This document shows, in pieces, positions 6,968 through 14,731 of a DNA stretch of 33,109 nucleotides. The notes beneath the pieces were generated by a model. The model was given only the letters and a program-made list of their open reading frames with translations. It had not been told where the DNA came from and made no database searches. The stretch spans positions 1 to 33,109 of the forward strand of contig PMAD01000278.1 of the NCBI GenBank assembly GCA_003152415.1, given 5' to 3'. Origin of the DNA: Acidobacterium sp. GTDB taxonomy: Bacteria > Acidobacteriota > Terriglobia > Terriglobales > Acidobacteriaceae. Both the position numbers and the translations under genes were made by a program. How positions within the stretch are numbered: position 1 is the stretch's first letter; each line of letters opens with the position of its first letter.

Positions 6968-8830
6968 ATGAAGCGCAGTACTGCAGGAATTTCCGTATTG
7001 TTGTTTGTGTTTTCGCTCTATAGCCATGCCCAGTCGTGGTCCTCAATTTTAAGCGCCACGCAGGCGATCAACTGGTCCAACTCAGGAGTGGGTGGCATCC
7101 CGGCGCGCGCGACCAATTGCGCCAGTCTTACCTCTTCCGCAACCGTATCCCAGATCAACTCGGCTCTTGCATCCTGCCCCAGCGGTCAAACGGTAGCCTT
7201 GGCGGCGGGCACTTACAACATCAGCGGCACCATTCAGGTTCCGTCAAACGTGACCCTGCGCGGCGCTGGCGCCAACCAGACCATCCTTAACGCAACTGCC
7301 GGCGGCGGCGGCTACGTTGTGGCGCTCGGCTCCGGTGGCCCCGGCTACAGCCCGGTCAACATCACCGGTGGCGCGACCAACGGTTCTACGAGCATCACCC
7401 TCAGCAATGCATCGGGCATCACCACCAACTCGTACCTGGTGATCGCCGAAACCAACAATCCCGCCTTCGTCTCCTCCAACGGCAGCGAAGGACAATGCAC
7501 CTGGTGCGACGGCTGGACCAGCAGCGGAAGCCTTGCTCGCGGCCAGATTGTTCAGGTCACCGCTGTCAGCGGTTCCACCGTCACCATCTCGCCGGGATTG
7601 TATGGCGCGTATACGCAATCGCCCGTCGCCGTTCCCTTCAGCATGTCCGCAACTTATGCCGGTGTGGAGAACCTCCAGGTCTACGCCAACAATAGCGGGT
7701 ATGCAGCCGATTTCGGACTCTCCTCCTGCGCGTATTGCTGGGTGAAAGGCGTGGAAGGGAACTACACGGACGGCGATCAGCTGGAAGACTATTGGGGCTA
7801 TCGCGACGAGATCCGCGACAGCTACTTCTCCAACGCGTACCTGCACGAACCCGGTACCTACGATTCCGACGTCGACCTCGCGTACAAAACCAGCGCCACT
7901 CTGGTCGAGAACAACATCGTGGAGCGGACACACGTCGCCATCATGATGGAGTGGGGCGCGGCCGGCAATGTGATCGGCTACAACTACACCGAGGGCGAGT
8001 TCGACGCCGGCTCACCCAGTTTCCTGATTGGGGGTGTCAGCTTCCACGGAGCCTCTCCGCAATTCAATCTGCTCGAGGGCAACGTCCTCACCCAGGTCTA
8101 TGCGGATTCCGTGTGGGGCACCTCCAGCCAGACCACGGCCTACCGCAACTGGGTGGTCGGCACCAACCACATCTGCGCTCCGGCCAGCGGCCGCGGTACG
8201 GTCAGCTGCTCCGGCGCCGTTTACGGTTTCCAGGCTGCTCGCGCCATGCAGTGGTCGTATCTCGCAACGCTCAACAACATGGTCGGCAACGTCGTGGGCA
8301 GCTCGCAGATGCAGTCGCTGATTGCCTATGGAACCTCCACGATGGGTCAGGTCGCGACGGTTGAATTTCCTTCGACCCGAAGCTATGACGCCGATGCCTA
8401 CGGTTGGTCGTTCGGCTACGGCGAAGCCAGCGACGATGGCACTGGGACCGGATGCGACGGAGTATCCGGCACCTGTCACCTCGCCGGGACCTCAGCCACC
8501 GATCTGATTACCGGAAACTATAACAACATCGGTGCAGCGACCTCATGGGCCAGCGGTACACTGACCTTGCCTGCTTCCTTCTATCAAACCAGCAAACCGT
8601 CCTGGTGGGGCTCGATTCCTTATCCTGCAACCGGTCCTGATGTCACCGGCGGCAGCGGGCCCGGAGGAACTACCTACGGGAACCCTGCTTACCAGTGCTT
8701 CCTGAATGTCATGCACGGAACCGACGGCGGAGCCGGCGGACCGTATAACTTCAACGCCAACACCTGCTACGGGAACGGTGTGACTCCCGGGTCGCCGACC
8801 AACCTGACCGGAACCGTGGTGCCGCAGTAA
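6968..8830 (+). CDS. Secreted right-handed beta-helix (pectate-lyase-like) protein
   Basis: The 620-residue product has a clear signal peptide (residues 1-21, hydrophobic core VLLFVFSL, cleavage after SHA). The mature protein opens with an N-terminal cap and a helix entry typical of pectate-lyase-like folds (TYNISGTIQVPSNVTLRGAG, about residues 80-100). Many short asparagine/glycine-rich turns follow, as expected for a parallel beta-helix of the polysaccharide lyase/epimerase/glycosidase type. Catalytic residues cannot be assigned from sequence alone. With AlgD nearby, a mannuronate lyase or C5-epimerase is attractive but unproven. AGGA lies just before ATG 6968, and a stronger AAGGAGGA at 6947-6954 also serves an out-of-frame ATG at 6958. 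The gene stands alone between a terminator and a hairpin, with its own promoter candidate. Confidence 0.85.
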   Translation: MKRSTAGISVLLFVFSLYSHAQSWSSILSATQAINWSNSGVGGIPARATNCASLTSSATVSQINSALASCPSGQTVALAAGTYNISGTIQVPSNVTLRGAGANQTILNATAGGGGYVVALGSGGPGYSPVNITGGATNGSTSITLSNASGITTNSYLVIAETNNPAFVSSNGSEGQCTWCDGWTSSGSLARGQIVQVTAVSGSTVTISPGLYGAYTQSPVAVPFSMSATYAGVENLQVYANNSGYAADFGLSSCAYCWVKGVEGNYTDGDQLEDYWGYRDEIRDSYFSNAYLHEPGTYDSDVDLAYKTSATLVENNIVERTHVAIMMEWGAAGNVIGYNYTEGEFDAGSPSFLIGGVSFHGASPQFNLLEGNVLTQVYADSVWGTSSQTTAYRNWVVGTNHICAPASGRGTVSCSGAVYGFQAARAMQWSYLATLNNMVGNVVGSSQMQSLIAYGTSTMGQVATVEFPSTRSYDADAYGWSFGYGEASDDGTGTGCDGVSGTCHLAGTSATDLITGNYNNIGAATSWASGTLTLPASFYQTSKPSWWGSIPYPATGPDVTGGSGPGGTTYGNPAYQCFLNVMHGTDGGAGGPYNFNANTCYGNGVTPGSPTNLTGTVVPQ

Positions 8831-8858
8831 GCCGATAGAACTGTGCTGTGAACGATGG

Positions 8859-8886
8859 GTGAAGGGGCTCGTAAGAGCCCCTTCAC
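8859..8886 (+). terminator. Perfect 12-bp hairpin after the beta-helix gene
   Basis: GTGAAGGGGCTC (8859-8870) and GAGCCCCTTCAC (8875-8886) pair perfectly around a GTAA loop, 28 bases beyond the stop at 8830. No T tract follows. It may be a terminator of the tract-less kind, an mRNA-stabilising 3' hairpin or an end-processing site. Confidence 0.5.
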
Positions 8887-8987
8887 AAGGGCTCCGGCGC
8901 CAGACGCTGCGTCCCCAGATTCTTTGGTGCCTCCTCCGGCGCCCGCCGCGGAAGTTAACGTGGTACCCGTGGCGATGAAACAGCTCG

Positions 8988-10217
8988 ATGATGCAAACCT
9001 ATGGCACGCGGATGCGCTCCGAACTCGACGGTCCGCGCCTGCTGACTGGCGCAGTTTGCGTCTGCATTCTGGTCGTCATCCTGATCGCCGGACTTTGGCC
9101 ATTTCGTCCGCAAAAAAACGATGTGGCTTGGCTGCAGGGTGAGAACGGCATTCGCTTCGGCCATCGCGGCATTGTCGTCAGCACCAGGCCTCTTCGCGAA
9201 GATATACCCGGCGGCCCTTGTACTCTTGAGATTTACTTGCGACCCGCACGCGCTTCCGGATCGGGCACAATCGTTGCAGTGGATGACAACTCGGATCCTA
9301 AATATGTCTTCGCCTTGCGCCAGTTCGATGCGAGCCTTGCCGTGCAGCGGCCTGCGCTCGATGCGCGTGGAAACTTAGTTCGGCAGTGGTGGAGGACGGG
9401 CGGCGTATTCGAAAAAAACAGGAGCGTCGTCCTCACCATCACCAGCGTTCAGCGAAGAACGACCCTCTACGTTGACGGAGTTCCAGCCAGTGTCTCGTCG
9501 GATTTTGGGCTCAGCGACGCCGACCTTACCGGGGGGATGATCCTGGGCAATTCCGCGCTTCAGGACAGCTGGCACGGCGACATCCTCGGGCTCGCGATCT
9601 ATGACATCGCGCTTTCGCCGCCCGAAGTTGACGAACACGCCAGTCGTTGGTTGCGTGGGCAAGCGCCGGCAATGAACAGCGGTCACGTTCCCTCAGCGCT
9701 GTACAAGTTCGATGAGCACAGCGGGAACGTCGTCCATGACCAGGGCGCCGACGGAAACTCTCTGCTGATCCGGCCGCGCTTTTTCGTTCTGCATCCGGCA
9801 TTCCTCGAGCCGGTGTGGAAGCCGTTTCGAAGCCGCTGGGATGGCTGGATGACCCGGAGCTACTGGTCCGACATGGCCGTCAATATTGCCGGCTTCGTCC
9901 CGTTTGGATTTTTCTTTGCGCTCTGGTTTTTGCTGACGCCGGGTATCGCGAGGCCTCGCCTGACTGCGATTCTTCTTGGATTCGCGATCAGCCTGGTCAT
10001 TGAAACCCTGCAGTATTTTCTCCCCACACGGGACTCCAGCATGACCGATCTGCTGAACAATACGATCGGCGCCGCGCTTGGAGTGGCTTTGTGCAGGCCG
10101 GCTTTGGCGCAAAAACTGAGGGCCGAACATTTCGCAGCGGCGGAAGTCGACCCCATCGGGAACGGCGCCGCGAGTGCAACTCAACCGAGCCGGATGGGCA
10201 ACGGCCGGGTGCATTGA
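8988..10217 (+). CDS. LamG-like/VanZ-family membrane protein
   Basis: The 409-residue protein has a transmembrane helix at about residues 18-37. A periplasmic concanavalin/LamG-like beta-sandwich follows (about 60-230, with RTTLYVDGVPA and the ILGNSALQDSWHGDILGLAIYD run). A VanZ-type membrane region begins near residue 295 (DMAVNIAGFVPFGFFFALWF, then VIETLQYFLPTRDSSMTDLL). VanZ-family domains in polysaccharide and exosortase-type loci have no settled biochemical role. The LamG part suggests glycan or protein binding outside the membrane. No convincing ribosome binding site precedes 8988, and ATG 9012 in the same frame is an alternative. It is the first gene after the 8859 hairpin and probably heads the second operon. 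Confidence 0.8.
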   Translation: MMQTYGTRMRSELDGPRLLTGAVCVCILVVILIAGLWPFRPQKNDVAWLQGENGIRFGHRGIVVSTRPLREDIPGGPCTLEIYLRPARASGSGTIVAVDDNSDPKYVFALRQFDASLAVQRPALDARGNLVRQWWRTGGVFEKNRSVVLTITSVQRRTTLYVDGVPASVSSDFGLSDADLTGGMILGNSALQDSWHGDILGLAIYDIALSPPEVDEHASRWLRGQAPAMNSGHVPSALYKFDEHSGNVVHDQGADGNSLLIRPRFFVLHPAFLEPVWKPFRSRWDGWMTRSYWSDMAVNIAGFVPFGFFFALWFLLTPGIARPRLTAILLGFAISLVIETLQYFLPTRDSSMTDLLNNTIGAALGVALCRPALAQKLRAEHFAAAEVDPIGNGAASATQPSRMGNGRVH

Positions 10218-10258
10218 ATTCTTGCCCCAGACCCTGATAGGAACCATCTAAAACCTGT

Positions 10259-11416
10259 ATGAATAAATCCCCCAGTGTGGTTGAATTCGAATTGTCATCG
10301 TTGAGTTCGAACGGATCCGCCCCAACCGGGCGCGGCCTCGTTCAGCCGCTCGCCGGCGATGAGGATCTCCCAACCTTTTCCATGCCAGCAACCGACACAA
10401 GCGATCCCGAAATCGGCGCAGGCTCGAGGATCATGCGCAGAATCCTCAGCATGTATATCGGGCAGTCCGGCCGAGTCTGGAAGCATCTCTCTCCTTCGGT
10501 CCGCGACTGGTCGGTCACTCGTGCCTGGGGCCGCCATCTGGATCGGCTGGTTCGCCTTTCCGCCGATCGCAAGCAGTATTTCGCTACGTTCTTTCTGCGC
10601 AATCGGGCCGAAATGGAGATGCTGCGCCGTCTCGTCGATCGGAAACCCCAGGGCGCCCGCTTCGATATGACGGTGCTGGCCTGCAGCAAGGGCGCTGAAG
10701 TCTACTCGATGCTGTGGGCCATCCGTACGGCGCGGCCCGATCTGCAGCTCAACGTGCATGCCATTGACATCTCCCAGGAAATCGTGGACTTCGCCCACCG
10801 AGGTGTCTATTCGCTCAGTGGTTCTGACGCGATGGCCTCCGAAAACGAAGAGGCCGCCAAACAAAAGGGTGACGTCAGCTGGAACACTTCGAGAGACCAG
10901 AATGCGTCGATGTTCGAGCGCGTGTCCGCTCAGGAAATTCAAGCCATGTTCGAGACGAAAGGGAACCAGGCCACCATTAAGCCCTGGCTCCGCCAGGGAA
11001 TCACCTGGATGTGCGGAGACGCGGGCGACCCAGCGCTGCTGGCTGCCATCGGCCCGCAGGATGTCGTCGTCGCTAATCGGTTTCTCTGCCACATGGAACC
11101 CCCCGATGCCCAAAGCTGCCTGCGCAACATTGGCCGGCTCGTCAAGACTGGCGGCTACCTGTTTGTGACCGGAATCGATCTTGACGTGCGGACAAAAGTG
11201 GCTCTCGAGGAATCCTGGAGCCCGATTACCGACCTGGCTCGGGAGATCCACGAAGGAGATACTTCGATCCTCGCCGGCTGGCCGCTGGAATACTGGGGTC
11301 TCGAACCCTTCGACGACCGCAGACCCGACTCGCAGATTCGCTATGCTTCCGTTTTTCGCGTAAGCGAGGCATCTGACTCCACGGAACTGACTGGCTCGGG
11401 ACGCTCCGGAAGGTAG
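10259..11416 (+). CDS. Divergent CheR-type SAM-dependent methyltransferase
   Basis: The 385-residue product has a low-complexity N-terminal stretch (about 1-55). A CheR-like helical region ending in ATFFLRNRAEMEMLRRLV follows, then a Rossmann methyltransferase domain. Motif I reads CSKGAEVYS at residues 142-150, where chemotaxis CheR usually has CSTGEEPYS. HAIDISQEIVDFAHRGVYS matches the CheR AdoMet-pocket region, and NRFLCHMEP from residue 273 corresponds to the usual RNVLIYFDP. Classical CheR methyl-esterifies glutamate side chains of chemoreceptors, but no receptor, CheB or CheA gene is nearby. In this locus it may methylate a carboxylate or hydroxyl on the glycan or its precursor (inference). 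No clear ribosome binding site was seen within the usual distance of 10259. Confidence 0.8.
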   Translation: MNKSPSVVEFELSSLSSNGSAPTGRGLVQPLAGDEDLPTFSMPATDTSDPEIGAGSRIMRRILSMYIGQSGRVWKHLSPSVRDWSVTRAWGRHLDRLVRLSADRKQYFATFFLRNRAEMEMLRRLVDRKPQGARFDMTVLACSKGAEVYSMLWAIRTARPDLQLNVHAIDISQEIVDFAHRGVYSLSGSDAMASENEEAAKQKGDVSWNTSRDQNASMFERVSAQEIQAMFETKGNQATIKPWLRQGITWMCGDAGDPALLAAIGPQDVVVANRFLCHMEPPDAQSCLRNIGRLVKTGGYLFVTGIDLDVRTKVALEESWSPITDLAREIHEGDTSILAGWPLEYWGLEPFDDRRPDSQIRYASVFRVSEASDSTELTGSGRSGR

Positions 11417-11423
11417 AAACGCG

Positions 11424-12011
11424 ATGCGCTTCACCGAGACGCCGATAGCGGGAGTATGGGTGATCGATCCGGAGTTTCGCGGCGACGATCGCGGACGATT
11501 TTTTCGCGCCTGGTGTTCGCGCGAATTTGCGGAGCACGGCATCGGGTTTCTGCCCCTCCAGGCAAATATGGGATTCAGCGCGCTGAAGGGCACGCTGCGC
11601 GGTATGCACTACCAGGTGGAGCCCGCGCTGGAAGCCAAACTCGTTCGCTGCACCCGGGGTGCGATGTTCGACGTGGCGCTCGATCTGCGGCCAGGCTCCG
11701 CCACATTCGGTCAGTGGTTTGGCGCCGAACTAAGCGAAGAAAATGGGCGCATGCTCTACCTGCCGGAGCATTGCGGTCACGGCTACCAGACCCTTGTGGA
11801 TGGGACGGAGATGCACTATATGACCTCGCAGGTTTACACGCCGAGTGCGTGCCGCGGCGCACGCTATGATGATCCCGCGTTTCGGATTCAATGGCCTCTT
11901 CCCGCTACCGCGGTTTCCGATCAGGACCGCGCCTGGCCGCTCACGCCGTTCAACGAGGCGGAGCAGAGTCGGGAAGCCGTCCTTACTGGGCATAAGCCCG
12001 AAAAGGTTTGA
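11424..12011 (+). CDS. rfbC: RmlC-family 4-keto-6-deoxyhexose 3,5-epimerase
   Basis: This 195-residue cupin enzyme belongs to the dTDP-4-dehydrorhamnose 3,5-epimerase family and has the usual family length. The signature LRGMHYQ holds the catalytic His62. A tyrosine at the end of YMTSQVY and the YDDPAFRIQWPL motif correspond to the other active-site positions. The family epimerises C3 and/or C5 of nucleotide-linked 4-keto-6-deoxyhexoses. No rmlA, rmlB or rmlD gene is present here, whereas rfbF and rfbG are. The natural substrate may therefore be CDP-4-keto-6-deoxyglucose rather than the dTDP sugar (inference). It begins seven bases after the methyltransferase gene and is probably co-transcribed with it. 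Confidence 0.85.
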   Translation: MRFTETPIAGVWVIDPEFRGDDRGRFFRAWCSREFAEHGIGFLPLQANMGFSALKGTLRGMHYQVEPALEAKLVRCTRGAMFDVALDLRPGSATFGQWFGAELSEENGRMLYLPEHCGHGYQTLVDGTEMHYMTSQVYTPSACRGARYDDPAFRIQWPLPATAVSDQDRAWPLTPFNEAEQSREAVLTGHKPEKV

Positions 12012-12050
12012 TCCAGGCAGCATTATTTTTATCCAGTCGTCTACGAAGCG

Positions 12051-13220
12051 ATGGAAATGCAAAATCAGAAACCACGCGTCCTCCTGTTCTCGCAACGCAA
12101 CGCTGCCAAACGGCTCCCGTTTCGCTGCGCCCATTTCGAATTCGAGGACGTCATCGCCGAGGTGGACTCCGCGGAAATGATCGCGCCCCGCTTCGATCAG
12201 TCCTCGCGCCGTCACCATTACGCCAAACAGCTTGCCTACCACACCCCGCTGGTTCTGAACCCCGGGATGGAGTCGAAAAACTTCGACCAGACCTACGACC
12301 TTTTCGTCGCCGTCTGCGGAGATCCCTCCGATGTGCTCCGCATCAACGCCATCGGCAACTGGCGCGAGCGCTGCAAAAAAGCGGTCATGGTGATCGACGA
12401 GCTGTGGGTCACGCAGATGAAGGCCTACGGCAACTACCTGCGTCTGCTCAAGCAGTTCGATGTGGTTTGTCTCTACTACAGCCAGAGCCCCGGGCCGCTC
12501 AACGAGCGCATCGGCCCCAGAAGCATGTACCTGCCGCCCGCTGTCGACGCCATCCGCTTCTGTCCGTACCCGAACCCGCCCGAACGCAGCGTTGATGTCT
12601 ACAGCATTGGACGCAGGGGAGCGACGACCCACGCGGCGCTCTTAAAGCTGGCCGCCGAAGAAGGCCTCTACTACGTGTACGACACCACTTCCGCCGATCA
12701 GGTGCTGGACCCCAACGACCATAGGGAGCTGTACGCGAATACACTGAAACGGAGCCGCTACTTCATCGTGAACCCTGGCCTCATCGACCGGCCGGACATA
12801 CGTGGCAACCAGATCGAAATCGGCTACCGCTATTTCGACGGCGTAGCCGCGGGCGCTATCAACGTCGGCGAGCGGCCCAATAACGAAGCCTTCGCCCAGC
12901 TCTTTGACTGGCCCGACCCAATGATCGACTTCCCCTATAACTCGCCGGATTTCGACAAGGTCATCAGCGCGCTCGGGAAGGATCCTGAAAAAGAAGACCA
13001 GATGCGGCGAGCCAACGTCCGCCAGGCTTTGCTCCGGCACGACTGGGTGTATCGCTGGGAAATCATCCTCAAAGCTGTAGATCTCGAGCCGCTGTCGCAC
13101 ATCGTCGAAAGGAAAGCTCGCCTGCGCAGTCTTGCCGAACTTGCTGCGCAGAATCAGTCACTGCCAACGACGGCGCCACATGAATCCGCCCTGCACGCGG
13201 TACCATCGCTGAACCATTGA
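12051..13220 (+). CDS. CgeB-like glycosyltransferase (GT-B)
   Basis: The 389-residue cytoplasmic protein has an N-terminal half without strong motifs and a C-terminal half of the glycosyl transferase group 1/CgeB-like type (PF13524-like). The latter includes RYFIVNPGLIDRPDIRGNQ, then EIGYRYFDGVAAGAINVGE, where an acidic/aromatic segment precedes a small-residue loop that contacts the donor. LYYSQSPGP and MYLPPAVDAIRFCPYP resemble the linker region of these enzymes. Start choice is uncertain: ATG 12051 and ATG 12057 are both possible and neither has an obvious ribosome binding site. The gene lies 39 bases after the epimerase. Donor and acceptor are unknown. It is one of only two clear glycosyltransferases in the window, so others for this glycan must lie outside. 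Confidence 0.75.
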   Translation: MEMQNQKPRVLLFSQRNAAKRLPFRCAHFEFEDVIAEVDSAEMIAPRFDQSSRRHHYAKQLAYHTPLVLNPGMESKNFDQTYDLFVAVCGDPSDVLRINAIGNWRERCKKAVMVIDELWVTQMKAYGNYLRLLKQFDVVCLYYSQSPGPLNERIGPRSMYLPPAVDAIRFCPYPNPPERSVDVYSIGRRGATTHAALLKLAAEEGLYYVYDTTSADQVLDPNDHRELYANTLKRSRYFIVNPGLIDRPDIRGNQIEIGYRYFDGVAAGAINVGERPNNEAFAQLFDWPDPMIDFPYNSPDFDKVISALGKDPEKEDQMRRANVRQALLRHDWVYRWEIILKAVDLEPLSHIVERKARLRSLAELAAQNQSLPTTAPHESALHAVPSLNH

Positions 13221-13226
13221 TTTCCA

Positions 13227-13245
13227 GGGCTCGATCGCGAAGCCC
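13227..13245 (+). other. Weak hairpin in the gap before the pyruvyl transferase gene
   Basis: GGGCTCG and CGAAGCCC pair around an ATCG loop with one bulged A, then AAATTTGC follows. It lies six bases after the stop at 13220. It may attenuate or stabilise the transcript; a chance palindrome is equally possible. Confidence 0.25.
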
Positions 13246-13289
13246 AAATTTGCTGAAGTACTCTTTTCTGCCCGTTCTACTCGGTTGCA

Positions 13290-14636
13290 ATGAGCACAGA
13301 TCAAAAGAAGCCGGCGAAGATCGCCATCCTGCATCACACGGGCGGCGGCAACCTTGGTGACGACGCCATCATGGACGTCGTCATCCATAACATCCGTTCG
13401 CGCTGGCCGGATGCTGAGATCGCGGCTTTTTCCATGAACCCCGGTGACACGGGACGTCGCCACGGAATTCCGTCTTTCGCGATTCGGAGACATACCTGGG
13501 GCATTGGCTACGGCTCCAGAGAGAACGAAAAAACTGAGAAAACCAAACGCGGACCAGGGAACTGGCTGGCGACCACCAGAAATCCCGCCATTCGCCTGCC
13601 CAGAAATGTTTTCCGCGAGCTGGCTTTCCTTGTGACCTCGTTTCAAAAGATCCGGCCGTTCGACATGCTCATCGTCAGCGGCGGCGGCCAGCTCACTGAA
13701 CGCAGCGGCCCGTGGGGTTTTCCCTACGCAATTTTGATCTGGGTCTTGATGGCGAAACTCGCGGGCGTCAGGCGCGTCTTCCTCAACGTTGGCGCGGGTC
13801 CGCTGCGGCATCCGCTGAGTAAGTTTTTCGTTCGCCGATCGCTTTACGCCGCCAATTATGTATCCTTCCGCGACGAGCCCTCGCAGGCGCTCGCGCGACA
13901 AATTGGGTTTTCCGGAAAGAGTCAGGTCTTTCCCGACAACGTCTATAGCCTCGACGTTTCGCTGCCGTCGGCTTCGCCGGGATCACGCCAGCGGCCGGTT
14001 GTCGGCCTCGCTCCCATGCCGTGGCCGTTTTGCGATCCGCGCGAGTACACGGGCGAGAACCTGCAGGACCTCTATGATGAGTACCTGGCCAAGTTCGCGG
14101 CCTTCGCCTCATCGCTGGTCCGATACTCCTGTTCGCTCGACCTGTTTGGCAGCGACGTCGGCACGGATCCTTCCGCGATTGAAGATCTGCGCAGGGTGTT
14201 GCAAACCCAACAAAAGATCGATACTCCGCCCTATGAGCCGGTCGACAGCGTCGATGGTCTGCTGTCCCGAATGGCGGATATGGATTACGTCGTCACCTGC
14301 CGATTCCACGGAGTGGTGCTGGCGCACATCCTGAACAAACCGGTTCTGGCCATCTCGCACCATCCGAAAGTCGCCGATCTCATGGAGGCTCTCGGCCTGT
14401 CGCAATACTGCGTCGACATCCGAACCTTCGACCCGGATCGGCTGGCCGATGCCTTTGCTTCCCTGGTCGACCACACCCGGGAAGTCAAAAGCAGCATGGC
14501 CTCCAGCCTTGCAGCCTACAGGGCCCAGGCAGGAGCTCAGTTCGATTTGCTGTTTCCTCCGACGCACGAAAAAATGAAACCGGCATCCATCGCGCCTCCC
14601 CATAATTCCGCCGTGGTCGGCGCGGCGCCGAAGTAG
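13290..14636 (+). CDS. Polysaccharide pyruvyl transferase family protein
   Basis: The 448-residue product matches the pyruvyl transferase family (PF04230). GGGNLGDDAI lies near residues 18-27, LIVSGGGQL in the first half, and VTCRFHGVVLAHILNKPVLAISHHPK towards the C-terminus. Family enzymes add a pyruvate ketal from phosphoenolpyruvate to hexose or HexNAc residues, giving the polymer extra negative charge; CsaB, ExoV and WcaK belong here. Pyruvyl groups would add to the charge of the uronates predicted from algD and the UDP-HexNAc dehydrogenase. The ATG at 13290 has no strong ribosome binding site, but the family motif begins within 20 residues of it, so an upstream start is unlikely. The C-terminal 25 residues are poorly ordered in composition. 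Confidence 0.88.
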   Translation: MSTDQKKPAKIAILHHTGGGNLGDDAIMDVVIHNIRSRWPDAEIAAFSMNPGDTGRRHGIPSFAIRRHTWGIGYGSRENEKTEKTKRGPGNWLATTRNPAIRLPRNVFRELAFLVTSFQKIRPFDMLIVSGGGQLTERSGPWGFPYAILIWVLMAKLAGVRRVFLNVGAGPLRHPLSKFFVRRSLYAANYVSFRDEPSQALARQIGFSGKSQVFPDNVYSLDVSLPSASPGSRQRPVVGLAPMPWPFCDPREYTGENLQDLYDEYLAKFAAFASSLVRYSCSLDLFGSDVGTDPSAIEDLRRVLQTQQKIDTPPYEPVDSVDGLLSRMADMDYVVTCRFHGVVLAHILNKPVLAISHHPKVADLMEALGLSQYCVDIRTFDPDRLADAFASLVDHTREVKSSMASSLAAYRAQAGAQFDLLFPPTHEKMKPASIAPPHNSAVVGAAPK

Positions 14637-14652
14637 GTGAAGCGTGCACGCG

Positions 14653-14668
14653 GCAACGCCGTACGCAA
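14653..14668 (+). repeat. Upstream copy of a 16-base imperfect direct repeat flanking rfbF
   Basis: GCAACGCCGTACGCAA here matches GCAAGGCCGTACGCAA at 15603-15618 at 15 of 16 positions, 950 bases apart. The downstream copy encodes the last codons of rfbF; this copy is non-coding. Confidence 0.5.
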
Positions 14669-14731
14669 TGGTTTGAACCTTCGAGCCCATGGCTTGAAAA
14701 GATCAAGACTGAATCAACAAGGAGAAGCATT

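Noticed and set aside
10295-11593. 432-codon minus-strand frame over the CheR-like and epimerase genes
   Set aside because: It crosses two plausible plus-strand genes and shows no family motif.
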